In this document: positions 19,265-28,633 of the stretch, one piece after another | How the letters are laid out: each line of letters begins with the position of its first letter | Position numbering within the stretch: the first letter of the stretch is position 1 | DNA from: CAWAMD01 sp963783045 | Lineage (GTDB): Bacteria > Actinomycetota > Nitriliruptoria > Nitriliruptorales > Nitriliruptoraceae | Assembly (NCBI GenBank): GCA_963783045.1 | Contig: CAWAMD010000002.1 | Span: forward strand, 62,001-126,000 | Direction: 5' to 3' | Length of the DNA: 64,000 bases | Notes under the pieces: generated by a model | Told to the model about the DNA's origin: nothing | The model's database searches: none | The model's input: only the letters and a program-made list of their open reading frames with translations | Translations under genes and position numbers: made by a program

Positions 19265-20072
19265 ATGCGCGTCCTCGTCACCGGGGCGAGCGGCCTCGTC
19301 GGCACACGGCTGCGGCGTCGGGTCCCGGACGGGATCGAGCTGTGGGCACTGGTGCACGAGACGGCCGTACCGGACGCACCGTCGGTCACCGCCGATCTGC
19401 GGGACCCCGGCGGCCACGCGGCGGGCGATCGCCGCGGCGGCCCCCGACGTGGTGCTGCACGCCGCCTACCGCAAGAGCCGCGAGGGCGTCGTGGACGCGA
19501 CCCTCAACGTCGTCGACGCCGTGACCGGCCGTGGGTGCGGCCTCGTGCACTGCTCGTCCGACGTGGTGTTCGCCGGCGACGGCACCTGGCGCGGGGAGGC
19601 CGACCCGCCGGCAGCCGTCTCGGACTACGGCCGGTGGAAGGCGGCCGCGGAGCAGGTGGTGACGCAGGCGGTGGAGGACGCGGCGATCGTCCGGCTCCCG
19701 CTGGTCGTCGCGGTGGACGAGCCGCGCGACGCCACCACGGAGGCGATCCTGGCCGCAGCCACCGATGGCACGGCGGCGAGGTGGTACGACGGTGAGATGC
19801 GGATGCCCGCCTGGGCCGACGACGTGGCGGACGCGCTGTGGCGCGTCGTCTGCCTCGAGCCGTCGGCCCGCGGGGGGATCTGGCACCTGGCGGGTGCCCG
19901 GCCGTTGAGCCGGCGTGCCCTCGCGGACCGGATCGCCCGTCGGCTCGACCTCGATCCGGCGGTGAACGTCACCGTGCCGGCGCCGCCGGTGACCGAGCGC
20001 CCGCACGATCTGCGGCTGACCGACCGCCGGGCACGCCGCGACATCGGCTGGGATCCACGCCCGGTGCGCTGA
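19265..20072 (+). pseudogene. NAD-dependent epimerase / RmlD-type SDR, frameshifted
   Basis: The N-terminal part from ATG 19265 reads MRVLVTGASGLVGTRL (Rossmann loop). Near 19405-19425 the homology leaves this frame and continues one base later as ...RRAIAAAAPDVVLHAAYRK, HCSSDVVFAG, SDYGRWKAAAEQ (Tyr-x-x-x-Lys) to the stop at 20072. Joined, it would be about 268 residues, like dTDP-4-dehydrorhamnose reductase/extended SDR proteins. One extra base (or two missing) in a CG-rich run explains the break. It may be a sequencing error or a true inactivation. No sugar-nucleotide genes are adjacent. Confidence 0.8.
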
Positions 20073-20081
20073 CCGTCCCGC

Positions 20082-21005
20082 TCACGGGGCGCGGGTCGCC
20101 CACGGGGGGCGGGGCGCCTCGATACGGCCGAGCGACGAGGCGACCTCCCCGAACCGGTCGCTGTGCTGCTGCCAGTCGCGCCAGGCGGCCTCGATCTCCC
20201 CACGGTCGCGGGCCACGAAGTTCCACCACATCGCGATCGTCTCACCGAGCGGCTCCCCGCCGAGCAGCAGGGCCCGGGCGCCACGGTCACCGGCCTCGAC
20301 CGGCAGCTCGTCGATGCCGACGGGTACGAGCGCGATCCAGCCCGGCTCCACGACCTCTCCACCGACGCGCACCCGGCCGCCGACCGGCACGACCGCGTGC
20401 TCGAACGTCGCCGCGACGGGCAGCACCGTCGTGCCGGCGCGCAGGCTCAGGTCGACACCGACCAGCGGGGTGTCGGTGCGTGCCGGCAACGTCGCACCGG
20501 CGAAGGAGCCCGCCAGCAGCCGGCCGGACGCGTCGCCGACCTCGACGTCCGGCAGCGCGGCATGGTGCTCGAAGGCTGCCGGCCCGTGGCGGGTGGCCTC
20601 GGGCTGGGCGACCCACAGCTGCACGCCACGGAAGGGTGGGCGGGCGGCCAGCTCCGCGTGGGCGATCCCGTGGCCCGCCGTCATCCAGTTGAGCTGGCCG
20701 GGGCGGATCACCTGCTCGCTGCCGAGCGAGTCGGTGTGCAGCGCTTCGCCCTCGAGCAGCCAGGTCACCGTCGACAGCCCGATGTGGGGGTGCGGGCCGA
20801 CCTCCATGGGGTCGGGATCCTCGGCGTCCATGGGACCGAGCACGTCGGTGAAGCACCACGCGCCGACGGTACGGCGTCCCTTGGTCGGCAGGACGCGGGA
20901 CACGTCGAGGCCGCCAACGGCCGTCCGGCGGCCCTCCCGCAGCTCGATCCCGTGCAGCCGCTCGTCGTGACGCTCTGAGTCCCGCTCGCCGAGGGGTCCG
21001 CTCAT
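20082..21005 (-). CDS. Pirin family protein
   Basis: 307 residues from ATG at 21005, with AGGAAG upstream. The N-terminal cupin has the metal-binding set of pirins: GPHPHIGLSTVTWLLEGE (His-x-His, later His and Glu) with the preceding MEV; the second cupin follows (LPVAATFEHAVVPVGG). Bacterial pirins include quercetin dioxygenases and regulators; the role is open. Its stop is 9 bp from the end of the convergent epimerase gene. Confidence 0.92.
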   Translation of the reverse strand: MSGPLGERDSERHDERLHGIELREGRRTAVGGLDVSRVLPTKGRRTVGAWCFTDVLGPMDAEDPDPMEVGPHPHIGLSTVTWLLEGEALHTDSLGSEQVIRPGQLNWMTAGHGIAHAELAARPPFRGVQLWVAQPEATRHGPAAFEHHAALPDVEVGDASGRLLAGSFAGATLPARTDTPLVGVDLSLRAGTTVLPVAATFEHAVVPVGGRVRVGGEVVEPGWIALVPVGIDELPVEAGDRGARALLLGGEPLGETIAMWWNFVARDRGEIEAAWRDWQQHSDRFGEVASSLGRIEAPRPPWATRAP

Positions 21006-21180
21006 GCCGCTTCCTGCCGTCCCGTGCCGTCCGACCTCCGTCAGCCTGGCACACCGGCACCGGCCAGTGTGCCCTGCACGTCCGGACGGGGCGCGCCGGC
21101 AGGTGTTCCCATGGCGGCGGCGGCCACCTGCGCGGTGCCCCGGGACCACCCACGCTGGACGAAGGACGGAGGAGACGTCG

Positions 21181-22122
21181 ATGGCACGCGCGACCTGGAA
21201 GGGGTTCATCAGCTTCGGGCTGGTGAACGTGCCGGTGCAGCTGTTCACCGCGGTGAGGACGCACAGCATCCACTTCAAGCAGCTGCACGAGACCACGCAC
21301 GCCCCCGTGAAGCGGCGCCGCGTCGACGCGGAGACCGGCGACGAGGTGCCCTACGACGAGATCGTCAAGGGGTACGAGGTCGCCGACGACCAGTACGTGA
21401 TCATCGACCCCGACGAGCTCGCCCAGCTCGACCCGCAGGCGTCGCGGATGATCGACATCCACGACTTCGTCGAGCTCGGCGACATCGACCCCATCTACTA
21501 CAACCGGGCCTACTACCTCCTGCCCGACGGGGAGAGCGCCGCGAAGCCGTACCGGCTGCTCACCGAGGCGATGGAGCGCCGCGGCAAGGTCGCCATCGCG
21601 ACCTTCGTGATGCGCACGAAGGAGTACCTCGCGGCGATCCGCGCGAGCGACGGGATGCTGCTGCTGTCGACGATGCACTACGCCGACGAGGTGGCCGACC
21701 CGGCGGACCTGGCGGGCGAGGCCCCCGACATGGACGTCGAGGTCCGCGACCGCGAGGTGGACATGGCCGAGCAGCTCATCGACAGCCTCGTCACCGACTT
21801 CGACCCGACGGCGTACGAGGACACGTACCAGGAGCGGGTCATGACGATGATCGAGGCGAAGGCCGAGGGCGAGGAGGTCGAGGTCCGCGCGCCGGAGGAG
21901 GAGGTCGGCGGTGTGGTCGACCTCATGGCGGCCCTCGAGGAGAGCCTGCAGCGTGCGGGCGACCGCCGGGGCGCTGCGGCAGGCGACGGCTACGCCGAGA
22001 TGACGAAGTCGGCGCTGTACGACCTGGCCCAGGAACGTGACATCGAGGGCCGGTCGAGCATGACCAAGGACGAGCTCGTCGCCGCCCTCGATGCGACGGA
22101 CGGGGATGCGACCGCGGCGTGA
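21181..22122 (+). CDS. ku: Ku protein, non-homologous end joining
   Basis: Homodimeric ring that binds DNA ends and recruits ligase D. 313 residues from ATG at 21181 (GGAGGA upstream): ARATWKGFISFGLVNVPV is the universal bacterial Ku start; KPYRLLTEAMERRGKVAIATFVMR and MEAKAEGEEVE follow. The C-terminal 35 residues (MTKSALYDLAQERDIEGRSSM) look like a SAP/Rho-N type helical module often added to actinobacterial Ku. No ligD is in the window, so the partner must lie elsewhere. Confidence 0.95.
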   Translation: MARATWKGFISFGLVNVPVQLFTAVRTHSIHFKQLHETTHAPVKRRRVDAETGDEVPYDEIVKGYEVADDQYVIIDPDELAQLDPQASRMIDIHDFVELGDIDPIYYNRAYYLLPDGESAAKPYRLLTEAMERRGKVAIATFVMRTKEYLAAIRASDGMLLLSTMHYADEVADPADLAGEAPDMDVEVRDREVDMAEQLIDSLVTDFDPTAYEDTYQERVMTMIEAKAEGEEVEVRAPEEEVGGVVDLMAALEESLQRAGDRRGAAAGDGYAEMTKSALYDLAQERDIEGRSSMTKDELVAALDATDGDATAA

Positions 22123-22199
22123 GCCGGCCCCTGCGTGAGGAGGCGGCAGCGCTCTACGGCGTGCCGCCGGACGCGCTCGTTCGCGGCGCCGGCGGCTGA
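22119..22199 (+). pseudogene. Possible 26-codon remnant overlapping the ku stop
   Basis: A GTG at 22119 overlaps the ku stop (GTGA) and opens a 26-codon frame ending at 22199. Its product includes LREEAAALYGVPPDALV. This resembles the N-terminus of a common actinobacterial protein that often reads LYGLPxxEF early, but it stops at once. It may be a relic of a gene that was coupled to ku, or a chance short frame. Confidence 0.3.
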
Positions 22200-22312
22200 C
22201 CACCGGGGCCGCTCACCAGAGCGGGGCATTCGACGGGCCGGCGCCGGGCACTTCGACCGCGTCTACGGGGCCGGGGTCAGCGGAGGATGGGATCGCACCC
22301 ACCGTCGTCGCC

Positions 22313-23449
22313 GTGCAGTCGGACCTCGGCAGGGTCGGCCGCACCGTCGGCGCCGTCCTCGCCGTGGCGCTCGCCACGGTCGCCGGCCTGCTTGTCACGA
22401 GGTCGCGTCGGACCGCTCGTGGCGCCGGGGCGTTGCTTGCCGGGATCGTCGGTGTGGCGTTCGGCCCCGTCGGCGTGATGTCCCTGGTGAAGGCGGGGAT
22501 CAGCCTGACGAGCGTGGTGGGGACGGCCGCAGCCGTGGCCGGTCTCACGCTGCTGGTAATCGGCGCCGTGATGCTGGTCCGGTCGCTGCCGCGGTGGTGG
22601 AAGCTGCTGGCGTTGCCGGTCACCTACGTGCTGCTGCAGTTCGTGCTGCTGCCGGTGACGATGGCGGCGTATGCGACCCACGTCCCCCCGACACCGCTCG
22701 AGCGGCCGGCCCCGGCCGGGGCGCGGACGGTCACCTTCGACACGGAGGACGGGGTCACCCTGTCGGCCTGGTACACGCCGACGGGCAACGGCGCCTCGGT
22801 GCTGCTGCTCCACGGCTCGGGAAGCACCCGTGCGTCGACGGCGGCGCACGCCGCGGTGCTCGCGCAGCACGGCTACGGCGTCCTGGCGCTCGACGCGCGA
22901 GGCCATGGCGACAGCGGCGGGCACGCCATGGACTTCGGCTGGTACGGGGACCTCGATCTCGCCGCGGCCCTCGACTGGCTCTCCGCGCAGCCCGACGTGG
23001 ACCCCGCGCGGATCGCTGCCGTCGGCCTGTCCATGGGCGGGGAGCAGGCGATCACCCGAGCCGGCAGTGATGCTCGCCTCGTGGCGGTGGTCGCGGAGGG
23101 CGCCAGTGCCCGCGTCGCCGCGGACACCCCACCGGCGTCCGGCGCGGAGGGCGGTGTCGAACGCGCCGTTGGTTGGGTCCAGGATGCGGCCGCGGGCCTG
23201 ATGACCCGTGCGGCCAGACCGGAGCCCCTCACGGAGGCGGTGGCGGGCATGGGACTGCGGCCGCTGCTGCTCGTCGCCGGCGAGGAACCCGCCGAGACCG
23301 CCAGCGCGCGGCGTCTGGTGGCGGTATCCCCGCAGACCGTGACCCTCTGGGAGCTACCCGACACGCCACACATCGCGGCGATCGAGCGGCACCCGGACGC
23401 CTGGGGGTCCCGGGTGGTGGGATTCCTGGACGAGGCGCTGGGCGGCTGA
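22313..23449 (+). CDS. Membrane-anchored alpha/beta hydrolase
   Basis: 378 residues from GTG at 22313. Three to four hydrophobic helices fill residues 8-125 (VGAVLAVALATVAGLL, GALLAGIVGVAFGPVGVM, AAAVAGLTLLVIGAVML, LLALPVTYVLLQFVLLP). The C-terminal hydrolase has oxyanion loop LLLHGSGSTRAST, nucleophile elbow GLSMGGEQ, and catalytic His in DTPHIAA. It is probably an esterase or peptidase-like enzyme facing outside. No substrate hint from neighbours. Confidence 0.85.
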   Translation: MQSDLGRVGRTVGAVLAVALATVAGLLVTRSRRTARGAGALLAGIVGVAFGPVGVMSLVKAGISLTSVVGTAAAVAGLTLLVIGAVMLVRSLPRWWKLLALPVTYVLLQFVLLPVTMAAYATHVPPTPLERPAPAGARTVTFDTEDGVTLSAWYTPTGNGASVLLLHGSGSTRASTAAHAAVLAQHGYGVLALDARGHGDSGGHAMDFGWYGDLDLAAALDWLSAQPDVDPARIAAVGLSMGGEQAITRAGSDARLVAVVAEGASARVAADTPPASGAEGGVERAVGWVQDAAAGLMTRAARPEPLTEAVAGMGLRPLLLVAGEEPAETASARRLVAVSPQTVTLWELPDTPHIAAIERHPDAWGSRVVGFLDEALGG

Positions 23450-23477
23450 CCGCCTGGGGTGGCGCCGGCGACCGGCC

Positions 23478-25229
23478 TCACCCGCTGGCGCAGGCGTCCC
23501 CGCTGGGAAGGGTGACGACGAACCGGGCACCGCCCTGCGGCGCGTCCTCGTAGGCGACCGACCCGCCGTTGCTGGCCGCGGCCAGGTGCACGACCGCGAG
23601 CCCCATGCCCATGCCTTTCGCCGTGCGGCGCAGCCCGGAGCTCGCCTGGGCCAGCGGCTGGAACAGCTGGGGGCGGAAGTGGGCCGGCAGTCCCGGCCCG
23701 CTGTCGCTGACGGCGACGCGGACAACGTCGCCGCGCTGCTCGGCGTGCAGGTGGACGGGTGACGCGCCGTAGCGGGCCGCGTTCTCCAGCAGGTTCTCCA
23801 GGATGGCGTGCACGTCCTCGGTGGTGGCGTGGACCAGCACACCGTCCGGGACGTTGACGTGCACGTCCAGACCGGCGGTGGCCGGGTCGCCGCGTCGCAT
23901 CACCTCGTCGACCGCGTGGACGAGGTCGACCGGCTGCCGGTCACGGTGCGTGGAACCGGTGGACTCGAGCCGGCTGTAGGCGAGCAGGTTGGCGACGAGA
24001 CGCGACAACCGGCGGGCACCGCCGTGGGCGGTCGACGCCAGCAGCCGTCGGCGGTCGTCGTCGAGCCCGTCCCAGCGTTCGTCGAGGGTCTCCAGGAAGC
24101 CGGTGACGGTGGTCAGCGGCGTGCGTACCTCGTGCGAGATGCGGGAGACCAGGTCGTCGCGGATGGCGGCGAGCTCCGCCTCCCGGCTGATGTCGCGAGC
24201 GCGGACGACGGCGCCGCGACGGACGTTGTCCTGCAGCGGGTCCGCGCGCACGGCGACGGTGCGACCCGCCACGACGATCTGCTGCTCCGACTCCTCCCCG
24301 TCCGGTGCCGACGCGACGAGCGCCCCGAACCCCAGCTCCGGCAGCCGGCGTCCCAGCGCGTCCGCCGCCGCCACGCCAGTGAGCGACGCCATCGCGCTGT
24401 TCCAGACCTCCACACGCCGGTGACCGTCGAGCAGCGCGATGCCGTCGGATGTCCCCGCGATCGTCCGTTCCAGCCGATCGCGCTCGACCGCCAGCTGCTC
24501 GTAGCTGCGGCTGCGCTGTCGGGCGTGGCCGCGATCGAGAAGGACGGGCACGAGCAGCAGCGGCAGCGCCAGGGGCGCCTGATCGAGCAGCACGGCCGCC
24601 AGCGCCCCGGTGGTGGCGATCCCGGCGAGCACGAGCAGTGCCGACACAGAGCCTTCCCGCACGACAGCCCGGTAGGGCCGGCGGGACAGGATCGCCACGA
24701 TGCCGGTGAACGCGAGCGTGTTGATCGTGACGAACAGCATGCCGGCGGCGACCGCGGCGACGAGCGGTACGACCTGCGGCACGAACGCGCCGGCGGAGAG
24801 ATGGAAGGCGAGCGAGCCGGCGCCGACGGCGACGACCTGCCAGGCGACGTTGAACGCGCTCTTGTGCAGCTGTCCGCGGGTGAGGAAGGTCTCCACGACC
24901 GCGGCGGCGCCGGCCGCGACGAGCACCGCCAGGGACACGGGCAGCAGCACCATCACCGGGACGGCGGCGAGCTCGACGAGCGTGGTCGCCTCCCTCGCGT
25001 CCCGAACCCGCACCTCGACGTGCACCAGGTCGGCCACGATCCAGCCGGCCCACAGCGTCGCCAGCAGCCAGCCGGACGGCACCAGCGGCGGTCCGCCATC
25101 GAGGAGGAGCGCAGCGGCGAGCACGCCGGCGCCGGCCATCAGCCAGGCGCCGACGTAGGCGGCCAGAGCCATGCGGTCCGGCGCCCATCGACGCAGGACC
25201 GATCCGGTGCTCGCCGGCGATGAGGTCAC
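23478..25229 (-). CDS. Orphan sensor histidine kinase, membrane + PAS + HisKA + HATPase
   Basis: About 583 residues from GTG at 25229, with GGAGG 11 bases upstream; ATG at 25172 is an alternative. Residues 20-240 are a multi-helix membrane domain of the MASE type, next a linker, a PAS domain (TIAGTSDGIALLDGHRRV, WNSAMASLTG), HisKA with ISHEVRTPLTTVTGFLE (His about 361), and HATPase with ENLLENAARYG, DSGPGL and KGMGMGL. No response regulator lies on either side. It is divergent from the carbamate kinase gene. Confidence 0.88.
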   Translation of the reverse strand: MTSSPASTGSVLRRWAPDRMALAAYVGAWLMAGAGVLAAALLLDGGPPLVPSGWLLATLWAGWIVADLVHVEVRVRDAREATTLVELAAVPVMVLLPVSLAVLVAAGAAAVVETFLTRGQLHKSAFNVAWQVVAVGAGSLAFHLSAGAFVPQVVPLVAAVAAGMLFVTINTLAFTGIVAILSRRPYRAVVREGSVSALLVLAGIATTGALAAVLLDQAPLALPLLLVPVLLDRGHARQRSRSYEQLAVERDRLERTIAGTSDGIALLDGHRRVEVWNSAMASLTGVAAADALGRRLPELGFGALVASAPDGEESEQQIVVAGRTVAVRADPLQDNVRRGAVVRARDISREAELAAIRDDLVSRISHEVRTPLTTVTGFLETLDERWDGLDDDRRRLLASTAHGGARRLSRLVANLLAYSRLESTGSTHRDRQPVDLVHAVDEVMRRGDPATAGLDVHVNVPDGVLVHATTEDVHAILENLLENAARYGASPVHLHAEQRGDVVRVAVSDSGPGLPAHFRPQLFQPLAQASSGLRRTAKGMGMGLAVVHLAAASNGGSVAYEDAPQGGARFVVTLPSGDACASG

Positions 25230-25385
25230 GGTCGTGAGGTCCTCCGTTGCGCTCCACGGAGAGGATCGGCACACGATCGCCGTCCTTGAAGGACCGGTAC
25301 GCCCGACGCGCGCAGGGTGTCGCGGCGCGCCGCCGGAAGGTGGCAGGATCGTCGCGGTCCCGCCCGCTGTCCGATCGGAGTCCGA

Positions 25386-26330
25386 GTGCGTGTCGTGGTC
25401 GCCCTCGGTGGCAACGCCCTGCTGAGGCGAGGCGAGCCGCTGACCGTGGAGGCCCAGCGGCGAAACGTCCGTGTCGCCTGCGAGGCCCTCGCTCCCCTTG
25501 TGGCCGACCACCAGCTCGTCGTCTCGCACGGCAACGGCCCGCAGGTGGGTCTGCTGGCGCTGCAGGCCGCCGGGGCGACAGCCGAGGACGTCACGCCGCT
25601 CGACGTGCTCGGTGCCCAGACCGAGGGGATGGTCGGCTACCTGATCGAGCAGGAGCTCGGCAACGTGCTGCCCTTCGACCAGGAGCTCGCGACCATCCTG
25701 ACCATGGTCGAGGTCGATCCCGACGACCCGGCGTTCGACGACCCGACGAAGTTCATCGGGCCGGTCTACCGCGAGGAGGAGACCGAGCGGCTGCGCGACC
25801 GGGGATGGACCTTCAAGCAGGACGGCACCCACTGGCGCCGCGTCGTCCCGTCGCCCCGCCCGAAGCGGATCTTCGAGCTACGGCCGGTGCGTCGGCTCGT
25901 GGATGCCGGGTGCGTGGTGATCTGCACCGGGGGCGGTGGCATCCCGACCATGTACTCGAAGGACCGCGAGCGCTGGCTGGCCGGCGTCGAGGCGGTCATC
26001 GACAAGGATCTCGCGTCGGCACTGCTCGCCCGCGAGCTCGACGCCGACGTCTTCGTCATGGCGACCGACGTCGACGGCGTCTATCTCGACTGGGACACGC
26101 CGGACCAGCGGCTCGTGCAGCGCGCCAGCCCCGACGCCCTCGACGCACAGCGTTTCCCCGCCGGATCGATGGGCCCGAAGGTCGCAGCCGCGTGCGAGTT
26201 CGTCCGGACCACCGGCAAGGTCGCCACCATCGGGGCGCTGGCCGACATCGGACGGATGCTGACCGGCGACGCGGGCACGACCATCTCGGCCGGCGCCGAG
26301 GGCGTCCGGGCCGTTCCCGCCGGCGGCTGA
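25386..26330 (+). CDS. arcC: Carbamate kinase
   Basis: Reversible transfer of phosphate between carbamoyl phosphate and ADP. 314 residues, normal length: VVVALGGNALLRRG (first strand and glycine loop), VSHGNGPQVG, TMVEVDPDDPAF, KFIGPVY, CTGGGGIP, IDKDLASALLA, ATDVDGVY and GSMGPKV, all ArcC hallmarks. GTG at 25386 has GGAG five bases upstream. arcA and arcB (arginine deiminase pathway) are absent next to it, so it may act in purine or cyanate catabolism or run from carbamoyl phosphate made elsewhere. Confidence 0.93.
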   Translation: MRVVVALGGNALLRRGEPLTVEAQRRNVRVACEALAPLVADHQLVVSHGNGPQVGLLALQAAGATAEDVTPLDVLGAQTEGMVGYLIEQELGNVLPFDQELATILTMVEVDPDDPAFDDPTKFIGPVYREEETERLRDRGWTFKQDGTHWRRVVPSPRPKRIFELRPVRRLVDAGCVVICTGGGGIPTMYSKDRERWLAGVEAVIDKDLASALLARELDADVFVMATDVDGVYLDWDTPDQRLVQRASPDALDAQRFPAGSMGPKVAAACEFVRTTGKVATIGALADIGRMLTGDAGTTISAGAEGVRAVPAGG

Positions 26331-26473
26331 GCCGCTCCCCCCGGCAGGTGGACCTCCCGGGTCCGTCCGCCGGGGACCGGCGCGCCTGCCCTGTTCCTTC
26401 GGGCGGCGCGGGGCGCTGCAACGTCCGCCGCCGGCTCCCATCGTGGACCCATAGGCGAGCCACAGGGAGATCG

Positions 26474-27550
26474 ATGACCGACCTGGTGACGACGGGACCG
26501 GCGATGCAGCAGCTGCGCTGGGGACAACAGCGGCTGGACCGCGACGACGGCCGCCACGAGCGCCGCTTCATGCCACAGGGCCACCACCACGCGAACCCCG
26601 GCTACCTGCACCCTGGGGTGCTGGCGGCCGCCGTGCTCGACGCCGCCCGGGTCAACGAGGGGCTGCCCCGCACGGTGGCGTCGGTGTCGGTCGCGATGCA
26701 GCGGCTCGTGCCGCTCGGCGGCGAGCTTCGGATGGTGACGCGCCGGACCGGGGACACGGTGCAGACCGAGGTGCTCCACCACGGTGACGCCGGCAGCGAG
26801 GCCGACCCGATCCACCACGTCGCGGTCGGGGAGGTCCGGGGCGGTGCGCCGCCGCTCCCGGCGCAGCTCGGTGAGCTCCGCTCGCTGGCGACCGTGCCGG
26901 TGCCGGAGCCGACGTCGCACGAGCCACACGAGAGCTGCTTCGTGTGTGGCGCCGACAACCCGCAGGGGCTGCAGATCCTGCCGGGCTGGCATGCACCCGA
27001 CACCGTGGTCAGCGCCTTCGTCGCCAACGAGGGGATGGCGCGCGACGGCCACCTCGACCCGGCCATGACCGCGGCGGTGCTGTCGTGCCCGACCCTGTGG
27101 GCCTGCAAGGAGGACCTCGACGCGAACCCGGCCGACGGGGCGGTGCTGACCGACTACGAGGTCCGGTTCCTCCGCGACGCGCCGGTCCCCCGAACGGTCC
27201 GCACCGTCGGGCTGAGGGGTGCGTGCGAGGACGACATCCTCCGGGGCCTGTCCGCGCTCGTGGACGAGCAGGGGATCGCCCACGCGGCCGCCTCGGGAAC
27301 CTGGCACCTGGTCGGCGAGACGCCTGCCCGGGAGCCGGGCCGGCCCACGCCGCTGCCGGAGCAGCGTCCGCTGACCGGTGGACGGCCGGAGGAGCACTTC
27401 GCCGCCGGCGGCCGCTCCCTGCCCGACCGCCGCGAGGCTCCGGGCGCGCGCAGCGAGCGCGTCGGCGACGACGATCGACGCGACGCCATCGGTGTGCGCG
27501 ACGGCATCACGGACGGTGTGCGCGCCGACGAGCCGCCGCCAGCAGGCTGA
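26474..27550 (+). CDS. Hotdog-fold thioesterase-like protein
   Basis: 358 residues from ATG at 26474. The centre has CFVCGADNPQGLQI, the signature start of a hotdog domain in actinobacterial thioesterase-like proteins, with DYEVRFLRDAPV and GTWHLV later; the N-terminal 130 residues look like a divergent first hotdog copy (HANPGYLHPGVLAAAVLDAARV). The C-terminal 60 residues are Arg/Asp/Glu-rich and disordered. Likely hydrolyses or binds an acyl-CoA; substrate unknown. It follows arcC by 143 bp. Confidence 0.7.
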   Translation: MTDLVTTGPAMQQLRWGQQRLDRDDGRHERRFMPQGHHHANPGYLHPGVLAAAVLDAARVNEGLPRTVASVSVAMQRLVPLGGELRMVTRRTGDTVQTEVLHHGDAGSEADPIHHVAVGEVRGGAPPLPAQLGELRSLATVPVPEPTSHEPHESCFVCGADNPQGLQILPGWHAPDTVVSAFVANEGMARDGHLDPAMTAAVLSCPTLWACKEDLDANPADGAVLTDYEVRFLRDAPVPRTVRTVGLRGACEDDILRGLSALVDEQGIAHAAASGTWHLVGETPAREPGRPTPLPEQRPLTGGRPEEHFAAGGRSLPDRREAPGARSERVGDDDRRDAIGVRDGITDGVRADEPPPAG

Positions 27551-27600
27551 CGACCGAGCGGAGCTGTCCTGATGCGACGGGTGCGCGCGCCGCCGGACCG

Positions 27601-28485
27601 TCAGGTGACGAGGAGTGTGACACCGAGCGCTGCCGCCGCCGCCAGGACCGAGGCCGCCATCCCGACGATCAGCGGGGCGGCGCCGATCCTGCGCAGACCG
27701 GCGACGTGCGTGTTCAGGCCCACCCCGGCCATCGCGGTGACGAGGAGGAACCCGGCGGTCACCTCGAGGCCGCGGAGCGTGGCGCCCCACCACGCCGTCC
27801 CGCCGAGGCCGGCGTCCCCGACGGTGCGCACCAGGGACGCGACGACGAAGCCGACCGCGAAGAGCGGGAGCACGCCCCGGGAGGCTCCCTCGCCGGCACC
27901 GGGTGCCCGCCGGCGGGCGACGACACCCAGACCGATGACGACGGGGACGAGGAATCCCGTGCGGGTCAGCTTCACGACCGTCGCCACGCCCCCGGCGGTC
28001 GCGCTGTGCATGAACCCGCTGGCGACAGCCTGGGCCGAGTCGTGCACGCCGGCGCCGGCGAGGAAGCCGAACTGCTCGGCGGTCAGACCCACCAGGCGGC
28101 CCAGGAACGGGTACGTGAGCATCGCCAGCGTCCCGAAGAGGGTGATCACGGCCGACGCGAAGGAGATCGCGTCGTCGTCCGCGTCGATGACCGGGGCCGT
28201 CGCGGCGATGGCGCTGTTGCCGCAGATGGCCGTCCCCACCGCGATGAGGATGCCGAGTCGGCGGTCGACGTCGAGGGTCCGCACGAGCGCGGCGGTCACG
28301 ACGAAGGCCGTGGCGATGACGAACCCCACCCCGGCACGGTCGAGCGCACCGGTCACGGTCGTGGCGAGTGCGGCCAGCACGACCGCGGCCAGCAGCCCCG
28401 GCGCGAACGCCGGCAGCCACCCGCCCGGATCCGGGTCCGACCCGGCCCGCGGGCGCGGCGAGGCAGGCACGGGGCGGGACGACAA
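27601..28485 (-). CDS. YeiH/UPF0324 family membrane protein
   Basis: 294 residues, about eight to nine membrane helices. The family signatures are clear: GTAICGNSAIAATAPVI and GAGVHDSAQAVAS, found in YeiH-type putative sulfate exporters. It is somewhat shorter than usual (about 340), the difference being at the N-terminus; TTG at 28485 (GGAG five bases upstream) and GTG at 28470 are possible starts. Substrate is not proven for the family. It converges with the hotdog gene. Confidence 0.85.
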   Translation of the reverse strand: MSSRPVPASPRPRAGSDPDPGGWLPAFAPGLLAAVVLAALATTVTGALDRAGVGFVIATAFVVTAALVRTLDVDRRLGILIAVGTAICGNSAIAATAPVIDADDDAISFASAVITLFGTLAMLTYPFLGRLVGLTAEQFGFLAGAGVHDSAQAVASGFMHSATAGGVATVVKLTRTGFLVPVVIGLGVVARRRAPGAGEGASRGVLPLFAVGFVVASLVRTVGDAGLGGTAWWGATLRGLEVTAGFLLVTAMAGVGLNTHVAGLRRIGAAPLIVGMAASVLAAAAALGVTLLVT

Positions 28486-28633
28486 CGGGGCTCCGAGCGA
28501 CGTGGCGGGGCCCGGCGGGGCGCCTCACCGGGCGGCGGGGAAGGTAGCCCGTGCGCCCCGTCCCGTCCGTCCGTCGGGAGTCCGACGGGGCCACGGCGAG
28601 TACGGTCGGATCGCCGACGTGCAGGGAGCCGAC

